NCBI GenBank assembly: GCA_963682175.1
Contig: OY821786.1
Coordinates: 29,534,501 to 29,598,500, forward strand
From: Triglochin maritima
Taxonomy: Eukaryota; Streptophyta; Magnoliopsida; Alismatales; Juncaginaceae
Direction of reading: 5' to 3'
Length of the DNA: 64,000 nt
Positions 9,436-19,446 of this stretch are shown here, piece after piece. The notes beneath the pieces are model-generated. The model was given only the letters and a program-made list of their open reading frames with translations. It had not been told where the DNA came from and searched no databases. The position numbers and the translations under genes are program-made. Position 1 is the stretch's first letter, and the number at the start of each line of letters is the position of its first letter.

Positions 9436-10233
9436 CTACATGGTTTTCTCAGCGAGGTCTTCTAGGAAGGCCCATGCCTCCCTTTCATCCTTTCCCAAAA
9501 ACTCTCCTTGACACATGGACTCAAGGAGCGTTCTGGACGGGATGTGAAGACCCTCATACACAATCTGACCAAGATGCCACAACTCAATGCCATGGTGAGG
9601 GCACGAGGATAGTAGCTCTTTGAACCTCTCAAGATATGCATGAAATGGTTCGGTCTCATGTTGATAGAACGAATTGATTTCGTTCCTCAATTTTTGAGTC
9701 CGATGATTAGGAAAGTACTTCTTGAGGAATGCAGATTGAAACTCATCCCAAGTCCTAAAGGAATTCGCCTGGTTCTTGTACAACCACTTCTTGGCGTCAT
9801 CCTTTAGTACAAAAGGAACGAGCCTAAGATGGATGGAGTCTGTGGTAAGTTGTTGCAGCTTGAACATAGCACAGACCTCCTCAAATTCCCTGAGAAAGAT
9901 ATAGGGGTCACCTTTCCCAGTGAAATGAGGGAGCATGGAAATGAATTGAGGCTTAACCTCAAAATGGTTCCCATTAGCCTCTGGTAATACGATGCATGAG
10001 GGTAGAGCGGTACGGCTCGGGTAGCATCGATCACGAAGAGGTATGGGAACGACAACTGGAAGCACAGGTGGAACATGCGGGTCCAGCAACTGCTCCTCAC
10101 GGAAATTAGCAGCCATTGGACCCGCACTACGTGTGACACGAGAGGAGGAAGGTGTCGAGAAATCGATGACCGAAGCCGGATTGACAACGCTCCTCGTCAA
10201 ACGACCACTCTCGTCTCGTGTCCACGAAAGCAT
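9436..10233 (-). pseudogene. element B: gag capsid segment (retrotransposon gag domain)
   Basis: Structural gag protein of a Ty3-type element. I place the start at the ATG at 10233-10231 (MLSWTRDES), since the open frame upstream has no better ATG and matches leader. The capsid domain is clear: DPYIFLREFEEVCAMFKLQ, LRLVPFVLKDDAKKWLY, SFRTWDEFQSAFLKKYFP, INSFYQHETEPFHAYLERFKELLSSCPHHGI and the C-terminal LAEKTM. It matches the plant retrotransposon gag family. It stops at a TAG where A has a Gln codon. Everything after is in the same frame, so this is one point change, or possibly a read-through site. Confidence 0.8.
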
Positions 10234-11303
10234 GCACAAAGGTGCACACACAAACCACAACTCTTTTTTTTCAAAGAATGTACGTAGGGGAGAAGACAGG
10301 GGGAACACAGGAGAAAAAGAATGACTCAGGAGAGAAAGGAAGAAGTCCTTATGCTACGGCGGATGGGTACAGGTAGAAGCACACAAGCAAACAAGGCTCA
10401 AGCAATCCTAAGGTCGTTATAGGTCCTTACAGCTAGACGACGCCTAACTACGAGGTCACACTGCCTCAACACGCCTCACCTCCCTACAACAAGGACCACA
10501 AAGCCCAGCAAGTGAGCCAAGATCCGGGGATCTCGTCTCTCCTACTATCGACAAAGTGGGCAACGCCGATCAGGTCATGACGGTCGGGACCGGATCACTC
10601 TCCTAATGCGTCCAAGATCCTTAGGGCCAATGTCTACTTGATTTTTAAATTAGGCTCTTGATTAGTGTGGTTTTTGGGGCAAAGGAAAGGGTGATGAAAT
10701 CCCCCACCTTATCTTTTATGGGACAGCCCATCCTTAGTAGCGTTTTGGAGTCCTAATCTAGCAATCAACTCTCCAAACAAAACGCTCAACTCACACTTGT
10801 TTCAATGCACTTCCTACTAACTAATGCATGTTCATACGAAATGCATGAATGAGAGTAGAAGGTGCGTACCTCACGCCAGCTCTCAGCAACAGAAAATAAA
10901 GCTAAGATAAAAGACAATCTACGTGCCTAAGTCACATACATGATGCATGGCCTAAACAAAAAGAATGCCTAATCTTTTGCTTTGAGTTTTAGGGTCCAAG
11001 TTGCTCAAGGGAAGTTGATTATTAATCTGGGAGCAATCTAAGAGTCAGAACATGCACAAATGGAGTCCCAGATTACTATATCAATTAGGCTAACAACAAC
11101 AAAAAACTAGAAGGTGAACTAAGCTCACCCAACCGCTGATTAGCTGTCTCAGACCGCGGATTGGCGGTCTGAAGTGCCCAGGTAGCCTTGCAATTTTTCC
11201 AGAAGCCTTCCCTTGCTATTCCCAGTCTCCTGAAACAAAGAACAACTACAAAACACAAATTAAATCCACTCGAATCGTCCAAACAAGAGTCTGGACTGGC
11301 ACC
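10234..11303 (-). other. leader of element B
   Basis: About 1.07 kb of noncoding leader between primer site and gag start. It carries degenerate dyads near 11129-11170 and blocks conserved in A, H1, H2 and J. The segment at 10820-10840 is the uninterrupted form of the site into which B itself jumped in A. Confidence 0.75.
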
Positions 11304-11321
11304 TCCCCGGCAACGGCGCCA
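11304..11321 (-). other. primer-binding site of element B (tRNA-Asp)
   Basis: The minus strand reads TGGCGCCGTTGCCGGGGA, an exact 18-base complement of the 3' end of plant tRNA-Asp including CCA, six bases after the 5' LTR end. Confidence 0.9.
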
Positions 11322-11327
11322 AAAACT

Positions 11328-12740
11328 TGTTGAACGTTTTATTTAAACCGCAAGTGCACGGCCGCGATGAAGCGGTGACAACTACGGGTCGTCCTCAGGG
11401 AGGTGAGCAGCCTCTTGTTTGCATGAAATCAAGTGGCGAAAAAATGGAGAAGAGAGTTGGTTACGCTACTCTACACTAAACTACTCTAAGAAGTATGAAA
11501 TGCGAACGAAAGAAACAAACAATGAAATGACAACTAAGCTAAGAACAAAAGAAGAATGCTGGAATACAGAAATGGGAAAACCCCTAAGGGGTGGAGTGAG
11601 TGCACACATGCAAAGAGGTGGGTGTAGAATACATTCTTTAAGCACATGAAGGTGGTGTTTATCAAGCATAGGAAGTGTCTAAATGTTATGGCAAAACCTA
11701 TCAATCTATTCACCAACTTAGTTGATTAACATTTACATATGCAAGTTGTTTATTTCAGAACCTAAACAAGCATGAGAGGTGTCTAATCATTTTGGCAAAA
11801 CTCATCAAGTTATAAATTCTATCCTAAACAAGCAAGCATACATTCATGTTTTATCAACACATTGAAATTAAAGCATTCATCCCATTCTCTAATGCATGTA
11901 TGTACATCTACTCCACCCCCCAAAGGGGATGGAACTACTCACTAAACATTACACTAATGATTAAACTATGGAAAGAAAGCATATTAAAATTAAGCTAGAA
12001 TTAAAAGACGATTAAACTAAAACATGCACAACAATAAAAGAAGCATAAAACAAACAATGAAAGAAACACAAAACTTTATTGATAAAAATGACTCACATTA
12101 AAAGTAGCATCCTCCTACTTTAGTGTGTGCTTCAAGGCCTCACTTCTAGTAGGAAGAATAGCCACTTAAAATATGGAGTGATTACAATAGGAGGTGAAGA
12201 GTTCTATTTATAGCCATGGAAAAAGCTAATCCGGGACAATCCCCCGAAGTGGGACTAAACAGATACCACAAATAGCCTAAACATCCTCTAATACATGTGC
12301 TGGAGAAATTTGAGCGCATTTGGGCCAAAAGTGACCGCCAATTAGCGGTCTTGGACCGCTAATTAGCGCTCTACAGTGTCCGGATCGCTCTGGAATTTCT
12401 TGTGGGCTTTTCTGGAAGGCTTTGTTGGTATTTGATGCATCTATTTTGCATGTTGGAGCTCCGACCCGAATAGAATTGCCAAAATACTCCCCATGATGGT
12501 GAGGAGTATTCTGTTTTGCTCTTAGGTCCTTCGGTCTTGCATTCAGGTCCTTCTTCCTTGCATCTTGGTCCACAGATCTCACAATTCAGTCCTTTTTCCT
12601 AGCTTTTGGGTCCTTTTATGCTTCATCTCTTCAAACCTATTTATTCCTGAAAACTAAACATAAAACTCGTAACATAGCATTATTTAGGTGACAGATAATG
12701 GATATAAGATACAAATATGAGCATGAAATGATGTCAATCA
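11328..12740 (-). repeat. 5' LTR of element B (right copy)
   Basis: 1413 bp, the same length as the left copy and about 99 percent identical by eye. Differences include single bases in one dyad and near the primer-proximal end. It contains the TATA element (about 12204-12212) that would drive the element's transcript. Confidence 0.9.
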
Positions 12741-12745
12741 CATTA
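12741..12745. repeat. right target-site duplication of element B (CATTA)
   Basis: Matches 4128-4132. The leader of element A resumes here. Confidence 0.9.
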
Positions 12746-13334
12746 GTTAGTAGGAAGTGCATTGCAACAAGTGTGAGTTGAGCGTTGTTTGGAGAGTTGA
12801 TTGTTATATTTAGGACTCCAAAATGCTACTAAGGAGGGGCTGTCCCGTAAAAGATAAGGTGGGGGATTTCATCACCCTTTCCTTCGCCCCACAAACCACA
12901 CTAATCAAGAGCCTAATTTTAAAATCATATAGACATTGGCCTAAGGATTTCGGGCGCATTAGGAGAGTGATCCGGTCCCGACCGTCATGACCTGATCGGT
13001 GTTGCCCACTTTGTCGATAGGAGGAGAGGCGAGATCCCCGGATCTTGACTCACTTGCTGGGCGTTGTGGTCCTCGTCGTAGGGAGGTGAGGCGTGTTGAG
13101 GCCGCGTGACCTCGCAGTTAGGCGTCGTCTAGCTGTAAGGACCTATAGCGACCTTAGGATTGCTTGAGCCTTGTTTGCTTGTGTGCTTCTACCTGTACCC
13201 ATCCGCCGTAGCATAAGGACCTCTTCCCCTTCTCTCCTGAGTCATTCTTTCTCTCCTGTGTTCCCCAGTCTTCTCTTCTACGTACATTCTTTGTTTGAAA
13301 AAAAAAGAGTTTTGGTGTGTGTGCACCTTTGTGC
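12746..13334 (+). other. leader of element A, right half
   Basis: Continues the leader interrupted at 4132. It matches the corresponding leader of B almost base for base. It ends in an A-run and GTGTGTGCACC just before the expected gag ATG at 13335. Confidence 0.75.
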
Positions 13335-14651
13335 ATGCTTTCGTGGACACGAGACTAGAGTGGTCGTTTGACGAGGAGCGTAGTCAATCCGGCTTCGGTC
13401 ATCGATTTCTCGACGCCTTCCTCCTCTCGTGTCGCACGTAGTTCGGGTCCAATGGCTGCTAATTTCCGTGAGGAGGAGCAGTTGCTGGACCCGCCTCCTC
13501 GACATGTTCTTCCAGTTGTCGTTCCCATACCTCTTCGTGATCGATGCTACCCGAGCCGTACCGCTCTACCCTCGTGCATCGTATTACCAGAGGCTAATGG
13601 GAACCATTTTGAGGTTAAGCCTTAATTCATTTCCATGCTCCCTCGCTTCACTGGGAAAGGTGACCCCTATATCTTTCTCAGGGAATTTGAGGAGGTCTGT
13701 GCTATGTTCAAGCTGCAACAACTTAGCACAGACTCCATCCATCTTAGGCTCGTTCCTTTCGAATTAAAGGATGATGCCAAGAAGTGGTTGTACAACAACC
13801 AGGTGAATTCCTTTAGGACTTGGGATGAGTTTCAATCTGCAATCCTCAAGAAGTACTTTCCAAATCATCGGACTCAAAAATTGAGGAACAAAATCAATTC
13901 GTTCTATCAACATGAGACCGAACCATTTCATGCATATCTAGAGAGGTTCAAAGAGCTACTATCCTCGTGCCCTCACCATGGCATTGAGTTGTGGCGTCTT
14001 TGTCAGATTGTTTACGAAGGTCTTCACATCCCGTCGAGAACGCTCCTTGAGTCCATGTGTCAAGGAGAGTTCTTAGGAAAGGATGAAAGGGAGGCATGGG
14101 CCTTCCTCGAAGACCTCGCTGAGAAAACCATGCAATGGGAGAGTGTGAGGGAACCACCTGCATCATCTAGCATAGGAGCAAGGATCGCGAATGCAAACTC
14201 GACTAGATCGGGTGCCGCATTTGTTGTCGATACCACTACGGCCACCGAGGCGCGCATGGCAGCCTTAATGCGCCGTATGGATTCGATTGATCTCCAAAAC
14301 CAACGTGGTGCACCTCACATGTCCACATCTGGTTCAGTTCCCTGTCATTCATGTGGTAGGATAGGTCATGTAGAAAGCGAGTGTGAGTCCATTCCTCCTG
14401 AGATGGAGCGTGTCAACGTCATCTATGATAGAGCCAGGAATGACCCATACTCATCATCTTATAATCCTGGATGGAGGAACCACCCCAATGTTTCATGGAA
14501 CCAAACTAATGCCCCGGGTGGTCCTTCAAACTCCTCTAGACCACATTACCAATCACATCAAACTCTCATGCATGCACATTCCTATCAGCAATCCCAAGCG
14601 CAAACCACCAATCAATCGGGTTTCCCAAATTCCAATAATATGGAAACCTGA
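13335..14651 (+). pseudogene. element A: gag capsid and zinc knuckle, decayed
   Basis: Same gag as in B. The ATG at 13335 is kept, but stops follow at codon 8 (TAG where B has GAG) and at 13622-13624 (TAA where B has CAA). From 13635 a 338-residue open stretch covers the capsid (DPYIFLREFEEVCAMF, KKWLYNNQVNSFRTWDEF, FYQHETEPFHAYLERFKELL), reads CAA where B has TAG, and includes the knuckle CHSCGRIGHVESEC. It ends at TGA where B has CGA. Several stops are C-to-T changes, the usual decay of a methylated, silent element. It could not make a full gag. Confidence 0.85.
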
Positions 14652-15461
14652 TTCAATTCGCTTGAGACCTTGACTCGTGGACTTGAATACTCAATGAAAT
14701 TTTTTATGTCAACTACAAGTCAAGTTCTCACTTCCAATCAGCAGACCGTCAAATCTCTAGAGCTTCAGATGGGCCAATTGGCTCAGTCTGTACATGAAAG
14801 AGAGAGAGGGTCTTTTCCTAGCCAGCCTGAGGCTAACCCCCATGTGTACCAGCAACAACACATACAAAATGAGAATGTGGTACCTCAGGGGAGGCAAGTG
14901 AACCATGTGGAGGAACCTGTTCACCATGTCAATGCCATTGTTACCTTAAGGAATGGAAAATAGGTTGACAATCACATTTCCTTGCCACACCCACCACCAT
15001 CTATATAGCCCCTCAGTGGGAATGGTGGTGAAGAAGAGGCTGAGGGTGAGGGTAATACACCAACGCTTCTTTCTTCTCAGGCACCGCAGAAAACCTACCT
15101 GCCAAAAGCTCCCTATCCAAGTAGGTTAACCAAAAAGCAGAGTGAAAACATGGACAAGATATTAGAGGTGTTTAAGAAAGTAAAGGTTAACATCCCCTTG
15201 TTGGATGTCATCCAACAAATACCTCAATATGCCAAAGTGTTGAAAGATCTCTGCACAACCAAGAGTAAGACCAATGTTCCTAAGAAAGCATTCTTGGCTG
15301 CAAATATCAGCTCACTTTTGTCCAATCCTACCTACACAAAATACAAGGACCCTGGGTGTCCTACTATTCAGTGTACGATAGGGGACACTAGAATGAGCAA
15401 TGTTTTGCTTGATTTAGGATCAGCGGTCAACTCCTCCCATTCTCTATTTATAAACAGTTGA
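14652..15461 (+). pseudogene. element A: gag linker and start of protease, decayed
   Basis: Continues the B-like linker (LTRGLEYSMK, SLELQMGQLAQSVHERERGSFPSQPEANP). Stops at 14961-14963 and about 15007-15009 replace Gln codons. The second part, from about 15100, keeps KILEVFKKVKVNIPLLDVIQQIPQYAKVLKDL and the protease active site LLDLGSAVN. The frame is then lost through a one-base deletion three bases after that motif, at a different C-run from the loss in B. Confidence 0.8.
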
Positions 15462-16488
15462 ACTTGGGAGAATTGAAACCAACGAAGATCACCCTCCAAT
15501 TGGCGGATAGATCCTTTCGTATTCCCATGGGGATTATCGAGGATGTGCTTATCAAAGTTGGAGATTTTATATTTCCAGTCGATTTTGTTGTCCTCGATAC
15601 CAATCCTGTTGCGAACACCCACTCTCAAATACCTTTGATTTTGGGTAAACCATTTCTGGCAACCTCCAATGCCTTGATTAATTATAGAAATGGTCTCATG
15701 AAGCTCTCATTCGGTAACATGAGTGCCGAGTTTCATGTGTTCAACTCTGGTAGGTACCAGGAACCCATGGATGAACCTTTAAATCTAAATCTCATCCGCC
15801 AATTGGAGAAAGCACCACAAAATCAACGAACACTCCTAATCCCAATGCAACCCGTTGAGAATGTTCGTGGGCCCAGCGAAAACTCATTGCCTGTCTTCGC
15901 AATACAACAGAGTGAGTTGGCCTCGAACATGAATGTCCAAAGGGAGTGTTCGTTGCATGATTCAGTTGAGAGTACTAGTGAGAGTGAGACACCTCATCAT
16001 ATGCCTATACCAGAAGGTGTTCTACCTCATGTCCCATGACCATTGAGCCATTTGAGCTTCATATTGACTCCAACAAGGACCCACCTATGACCGAGCTTAT
16101 GCTTGATGATCTAAATGATGGTGGGAGGTCCTTGTTGGATGACTTGGGGAGAAGCCCCATTCTTAGTGATGCAAGTCTGCTGCATCCATCGAATGAGCGT
16201 GAGGAACTCATTCCGATGCACCCGCCTATTGGTTGGAGGGTTTTCTTCGATGAGCAATTAAACCCTAGTGAGGCAACACAACTTCATTCTTTGTTGCCCA
16301 CGCCCAACCAATATCATGAGGGGTTCGAGCCTTTCAGCTTTGACCTTTCACCCCTCATGACACCTCAGAGTACCAGTGAAGTTTGCCCATCTCGGCAAGT
16401 CTCTGGTCCTCATAACTTGATGTTCTCATTTGATGTTCCTTGCCCAAATGATTTTGAGAATATCTTGGTTGATGTATATATCTTGTAA
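15458..16488 (+). pseudogene. element A: C-terminal protease and tail domain, decayed
   Basis: Encodes NLGELKPTKITLQLADRSFRIP, GIIEDVLIKVGDFIFPVDFVVLD and ILGKPFLATSNALIN (ILGRPFL in B), then the tail. A frame change near 16020-16036 splits the tail. The last 150 residues contain IPMHPPIGWRVFFDEQ and end in FENILVDVYIL, running 12 residues past the stop position used in B. No RT, RNase H or integrase motif follows. Confidence 0.8.
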
Positions 16489-16761
16489 AAAAAAACAAAA
16501 ACAAAAAAAGGTGTGTAATAAAGGACTCCATGAGCGAGAATTGATTGTTGTGGGCCCCAACCCTTGTGTACTAGGGCCCCATTTCTTCACGTATTTATCT
16601 CCCATTTTCAGCATCTCACAGGTTTTGAGGGAATTTGGGTTTGTGTCCATCAACATGACCTTGAACGTCCCTTTGTACTTCATGTTGGTGAGATCTCTCC
16701 TTTTTCATGCATATATCCATGTAGTATCTTGCTCGCATTCATTGAGGACAATGCATGAGGT

Positions 16762-16775
16762 AGGTGTGGGGGGTG
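16762..16775 (+). other. second polypurine-like tract of element A
   Basis: AGGTGTGGGGGGTG, preceded by ATTGAGGACAATGCATGAGG. It resembles the LTR-proximal tract but sits about 1.25 kb upstream. Confidence 0.5.
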
Positions 16776-17860
16776 TTTCACGTGTGTACATATTCGAGTC
16801 ATTTTCCTTTGGTTTTGTTTTCTTTTGTGTGTACTGCTAGGGTCATGTTAGTGTGCCGCATTTAATATCGATATATATGTTTGCCATGATCCTTGGGTGA
16901 CTTGTCTTCTTTTGCTTGCCGAGTGCTTTAAAATTTCCACATTTCTTTCAAAATCTTCATGTGTTTGCGAAAGAAAATGTTTTTGTAGGTTTTGCGTGTG
17001 CTTAGCATGTGCAAAACCGTTGAGAGGCAAAGTAAAAAGAAAGCTCCCAAAATTGTCTTGAACTTGATGCATTAGGATTTCTAGTTTACTGGCTTTAGGT
17101 CTTATCGAGTCGTTAGGATGCACCCCGGTTTTCCCTCGGGGGGCGTGTAATCGTAGGGTTTCAGCACTCAAACATTTAAAGAAGTCCACCCTAAACCTAG
17201 TGAGTCAAATAATTCGTGTCTTTTAGTATAAGGAAGTTTGTCGTGGTCAATGGCCCTTAATCTCTTTTTGTGAAACTTAAGTGTAGGGGTTTTGGTTCCC
17301 ATGTAGATAAATAAATAAATAAATAAATAAATAAGTGGTGTTCTCTCTTCTCGCACGACTCCCGTCACTCGGGAAAGTAGGTTTGAGGGGCCTTTGTGCC
17401 TGGTGCTTTCGAGTCATCTGACTTGGGATGCACCGACCGAACTCCCGTTACACGGGTGGTAGGGATTGCCCTATGTGGAGATTTGGGGGAAGGTGTACGT
17501 GATAGTGTAAGTCCTCATAGGCAATGATGCACGAAACCTGACCCTGGGAGAATCAAACACCAACCAATAAAATGCACTAAAGAAAAAAGAAAAGAAAAAA
17601 AAAAGTCAAATAAGAACCAAAATGGACTTTACACATTGTATCACATTCAGAAGTTAAGGTTACCCATGTCTTTCACTTAAGTCCTTAACTAACTCTCACG
17701 AATAACTCATTAGGCTAGGTGTATGGATCGATTACATATATAAAGTCGACCCGTAGTATTACCACGTCCCATGATCGACATATGAGTCCAACGAGTCGTG
17801 TAGCTAGATTGTTTAATGCATCTTGTTCGGATTTTGTGGGTATATCCGCTGAAAACCCTC

Positions 17861-17931
17861 AGGAGACAACACTCCTCCTCCTTGGCGACAAGGAGGTTTA
17901 ACGGCTTGTTCCACGTGCTAAGTGCAACCGT
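17861..17931 (+). ncRNA. conserved stem-loop module in the 3' noncoding RNA of element A
   Basis: AGGAG/CTCCT stem (17861-17876), 8-bp stem with GCGA loop (17877-17896) and ACGG/CCGT outer stem (17901-17931). The inner stem of the third hairpin has one mismatch here (TTCCAC instead of TTGCAC). It is the same order and spacing as in B. Confidence 0.5.
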
Positions 17932-18013
17932 GATTCCTACGAAAGTGAGTTAGGATTTCTTGTTTTTCATATGTTTTTCTCTTTCTTTGTTTTGCTCGGG
18001 ACTAGCAAAAGTT

Positions 18014-18028
18014 AGGTGTGGGGGTATT
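18014..18028 (+). other. polypurine tract of element A
   Basis: AGGTGTGGGGGTATT directly precedes the LTR start TGATTGAC at 18029. Confidence 0.75.
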
Positions 18029-18397
18029 TGATTGACAACATTTCATACTTATATTTGTATCTTATATCCATTATCTTTCACCTAAACAATGCTATGTTAC
18101 GAGTTTTATGTTTAGCTTTCAGGAATAAATAGGTTTGAAGAGATGAAACAAAAAAGGACCCAAAAGCTGGGAAAAAGGACTGGATTGTGAGATCTGGGGA
18201 CCAAAATGCAAGGGAGAAGGACCTGAACGCAAGACAGAAGGACCTAAGAGCAAAACAGAATACTCCACACCATCATGGGGAGTATTTTAGCAATTGGATT
18301 CGGGTCGGAGCTCCAATAAACAAAGTAGATGCATCCAAGACCACCAAATACACAAAGAAAATCCCAGAACAAGATTCCACTGGACCCAGACCTTTTT

Positions 18398-18436
18398 GAC
18401 CGCCAATTGGCGGTCCAAGACCGCTAATTGGCGGTC
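18398..18436 (+). promoter_or_regulatory. paired U3 dyads in the A 3' LTR
   Basis: GACCGCCAATTGGCGGTC is a perfect 18-bp palindrome. Three bases later follows GACCGCTAATTGGCGGTC, with one mismatch. Both lie about 120-160 bp upstream of the TATA element. Similar pairs recur in every full LTR here. Transcription-factor binding is plausible but unproven. Confidence 0.65.
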
Positions 18437-18556
18437 TGTTTTGGCCCAAATCCGCCAAGTTTTCTCCTGGATGTGTATTAATGTTTGTTTAGGCTATTTG
18501 TGGTATTGGTTTAGTCCCACATCGGGGGATTATCCCGGTTCGCCTTTTTCCATGGC

Positions 18557-18564
18557 TATAAATA
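18557..18564 (+). promoter_or_regulatory. TATA element of the A 3' LTR
   Basis: TATAAATA in the conserved context CCATGGCTATAAATAGAACT, found with small changes in most LTRs of the window. Confidence 0.65.
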
Positions 18565-19433
18565 GAACTCTTCACCTTCCATTGTAATCACTCCATACTT
18601 TAAGTTGCTATTCTTCCTACTAGAAGTGAGGCCTTGAAGCACACACTAAAGTAGGAGGATGCTACTTTTAATGTGAGTCATTTTAATACAAGTTTTCTTT
18701 ATTATGTTGTTTGTTTTATGTTTCTTGTTTTGCTTTGCTTAATCTCATTTCATTAGTTTTATTAGCTTAGTTAATATGCTTTCTTTGTTTAGTTTAATAA
18801 TTAGTGTAATGTTTAGTTAGTAGTTCCATCCCCTATGGGGGGTGGAGTAGATGTACATACATGCAAATGAGAATGGATTGAATGCTTTATTTTTGATGTG
18901 TTGATAAAACATGAATGTATGCTTGCTTGTTTAGGATAGAATTTATAACTTGATGAGTTTTGCCAAAATGATTAGACACCTCTCATGCTTGTTTAGGTTC
19001 TGAAATAAACATCTTGCATATGTAAATGTTAATCACCTAAGTTGGTGAATAGATTGATAGGTTTTGCCACAACATTTAGACACTTCCTATGCATGATAAC
19101 ACCACCTTAATTTGTGCTTAAAGAATGTGTTCAACACCCACCTCTTTGCTTGTGTGCACTCACTCCACCCCCTAGGGGTTTTGCCCATTTCTGTATTCCA
19201 GCATTCTTCTTTTGTTCTTAGCTTAGTTGTCATTTCATTGTTTGTTCCTTTCGTTCGCATTTCATACTTCTTAGAGTAGTTTAGTGTATAGTAGCATAAT
19301 CAATCTTTCTCCCCCAATTTGTGCCACTTGATTTCGTACAAGCAAGAGGCTACTCACCTCCCTGAGGACGACCCGTACTTGCCACCGCTTCATCGTGGCC
19401 GTGCACTTGCGGTTTAATATAAAACGTTCAACA

Positions 19434-19446
19434 AGTTTTTGATATT
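19434..19446 (+). other. 13-bp remnant of a deleted internal region
   Basis: AGTTTTT (normally just after the LTR) joined to GATATT (the last bases resembling the polypurine tract end), directly before another LTR start. All but these bases of an internal region has been lost. Confidence 0.6.

Larger units (their letters stand above)
4133..12740 (-). mobile_element. element B: complete gag-protease LTR retrotransposon nested in element A
   Basis: 8608 bp with two 1413-bp LTRs (4133-5545 and 11328-12740), a CATTA duplication, tRNA-Asp primer site, leader, gag-protease reading frame and polypurine tract, all on the minus strand. By-eye comparison of the LTRs finds about 15 single-base differences (about 1 percent), so the insertion is young. 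The coding region has a zinc knuckle and aspartic protease but no RT, RNase H or integrase. That makes it non-autonomous, like gag-only elements described in other plants. Its frame is broken by one in-frame TAG and one one-base loss. Movement would need a partner element's enzymes. Confidence 0.9.
16489..18013 (+). other. 3' noncoding region of element A
   Basis: About 1.5 kb between the last stop and the LTR, alignable throughout with B, F and H1. It holds an A-rich tract (16487-16510), a polypurine-like tract (16762-16775), an (AAAT)n run (about 17307-17334), a second A-rich tract (about 17581-17604) and the stem-loop module. Its conservation across families with different coding regions suggests a job in cis. 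Confidence 0.65.
3288..19433 (+). mobile_element. element A: decayed gag-protease LTR retrotransposon, split by element B
   Basis: A non-autonomous Ty3-type element on the + strand. In order: a 5'-truncated LTR (3361-3647), tRNA-Asp primer site (3654-3671), leader (to 4132), element B nested at 4133-12740, resumed leader (from 12741), gag-protease pseudogene (13335-16488), a 1.5-kb 3' noncoding region, a polypurine tract and the 3' LTR (18029-19433). No RT, RNase H or integrase is encoded. The left end is abnormal: 3288-3360 is a leader fragment equal to about 13232-13325, fused to the LTR at a shared GTGTGTGCA, as if by template switching or deletion. With the 5' LTR end missing, no target duplication can be tested. 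Confidence 0.8.
18029..19433 (+). repeat. 3' LTR of element A
   Basis: 1405 bp, TGATTGACAACATTTC to TTCAACA. It holds a perfect 18-bp dyad (18398-18415), a near-perfect one (18419-18436) and the TATA element. It is followed by AGTTTTT, which normally leads to the primer site, so it also served as the 5' LTR of a second, now deleted, internal region. Confidence 0.85.

Noticed and set aside
12277..12582. Conserved about 101-residue ORFs inside the LTRs (also 5082-5387, 45927-46235, 55177-55485)
   Set aside because: They span the U3 dyads and vary in frame, direction and end between LTR copies. Their repetition reflects the LTR repeat, not a protein.
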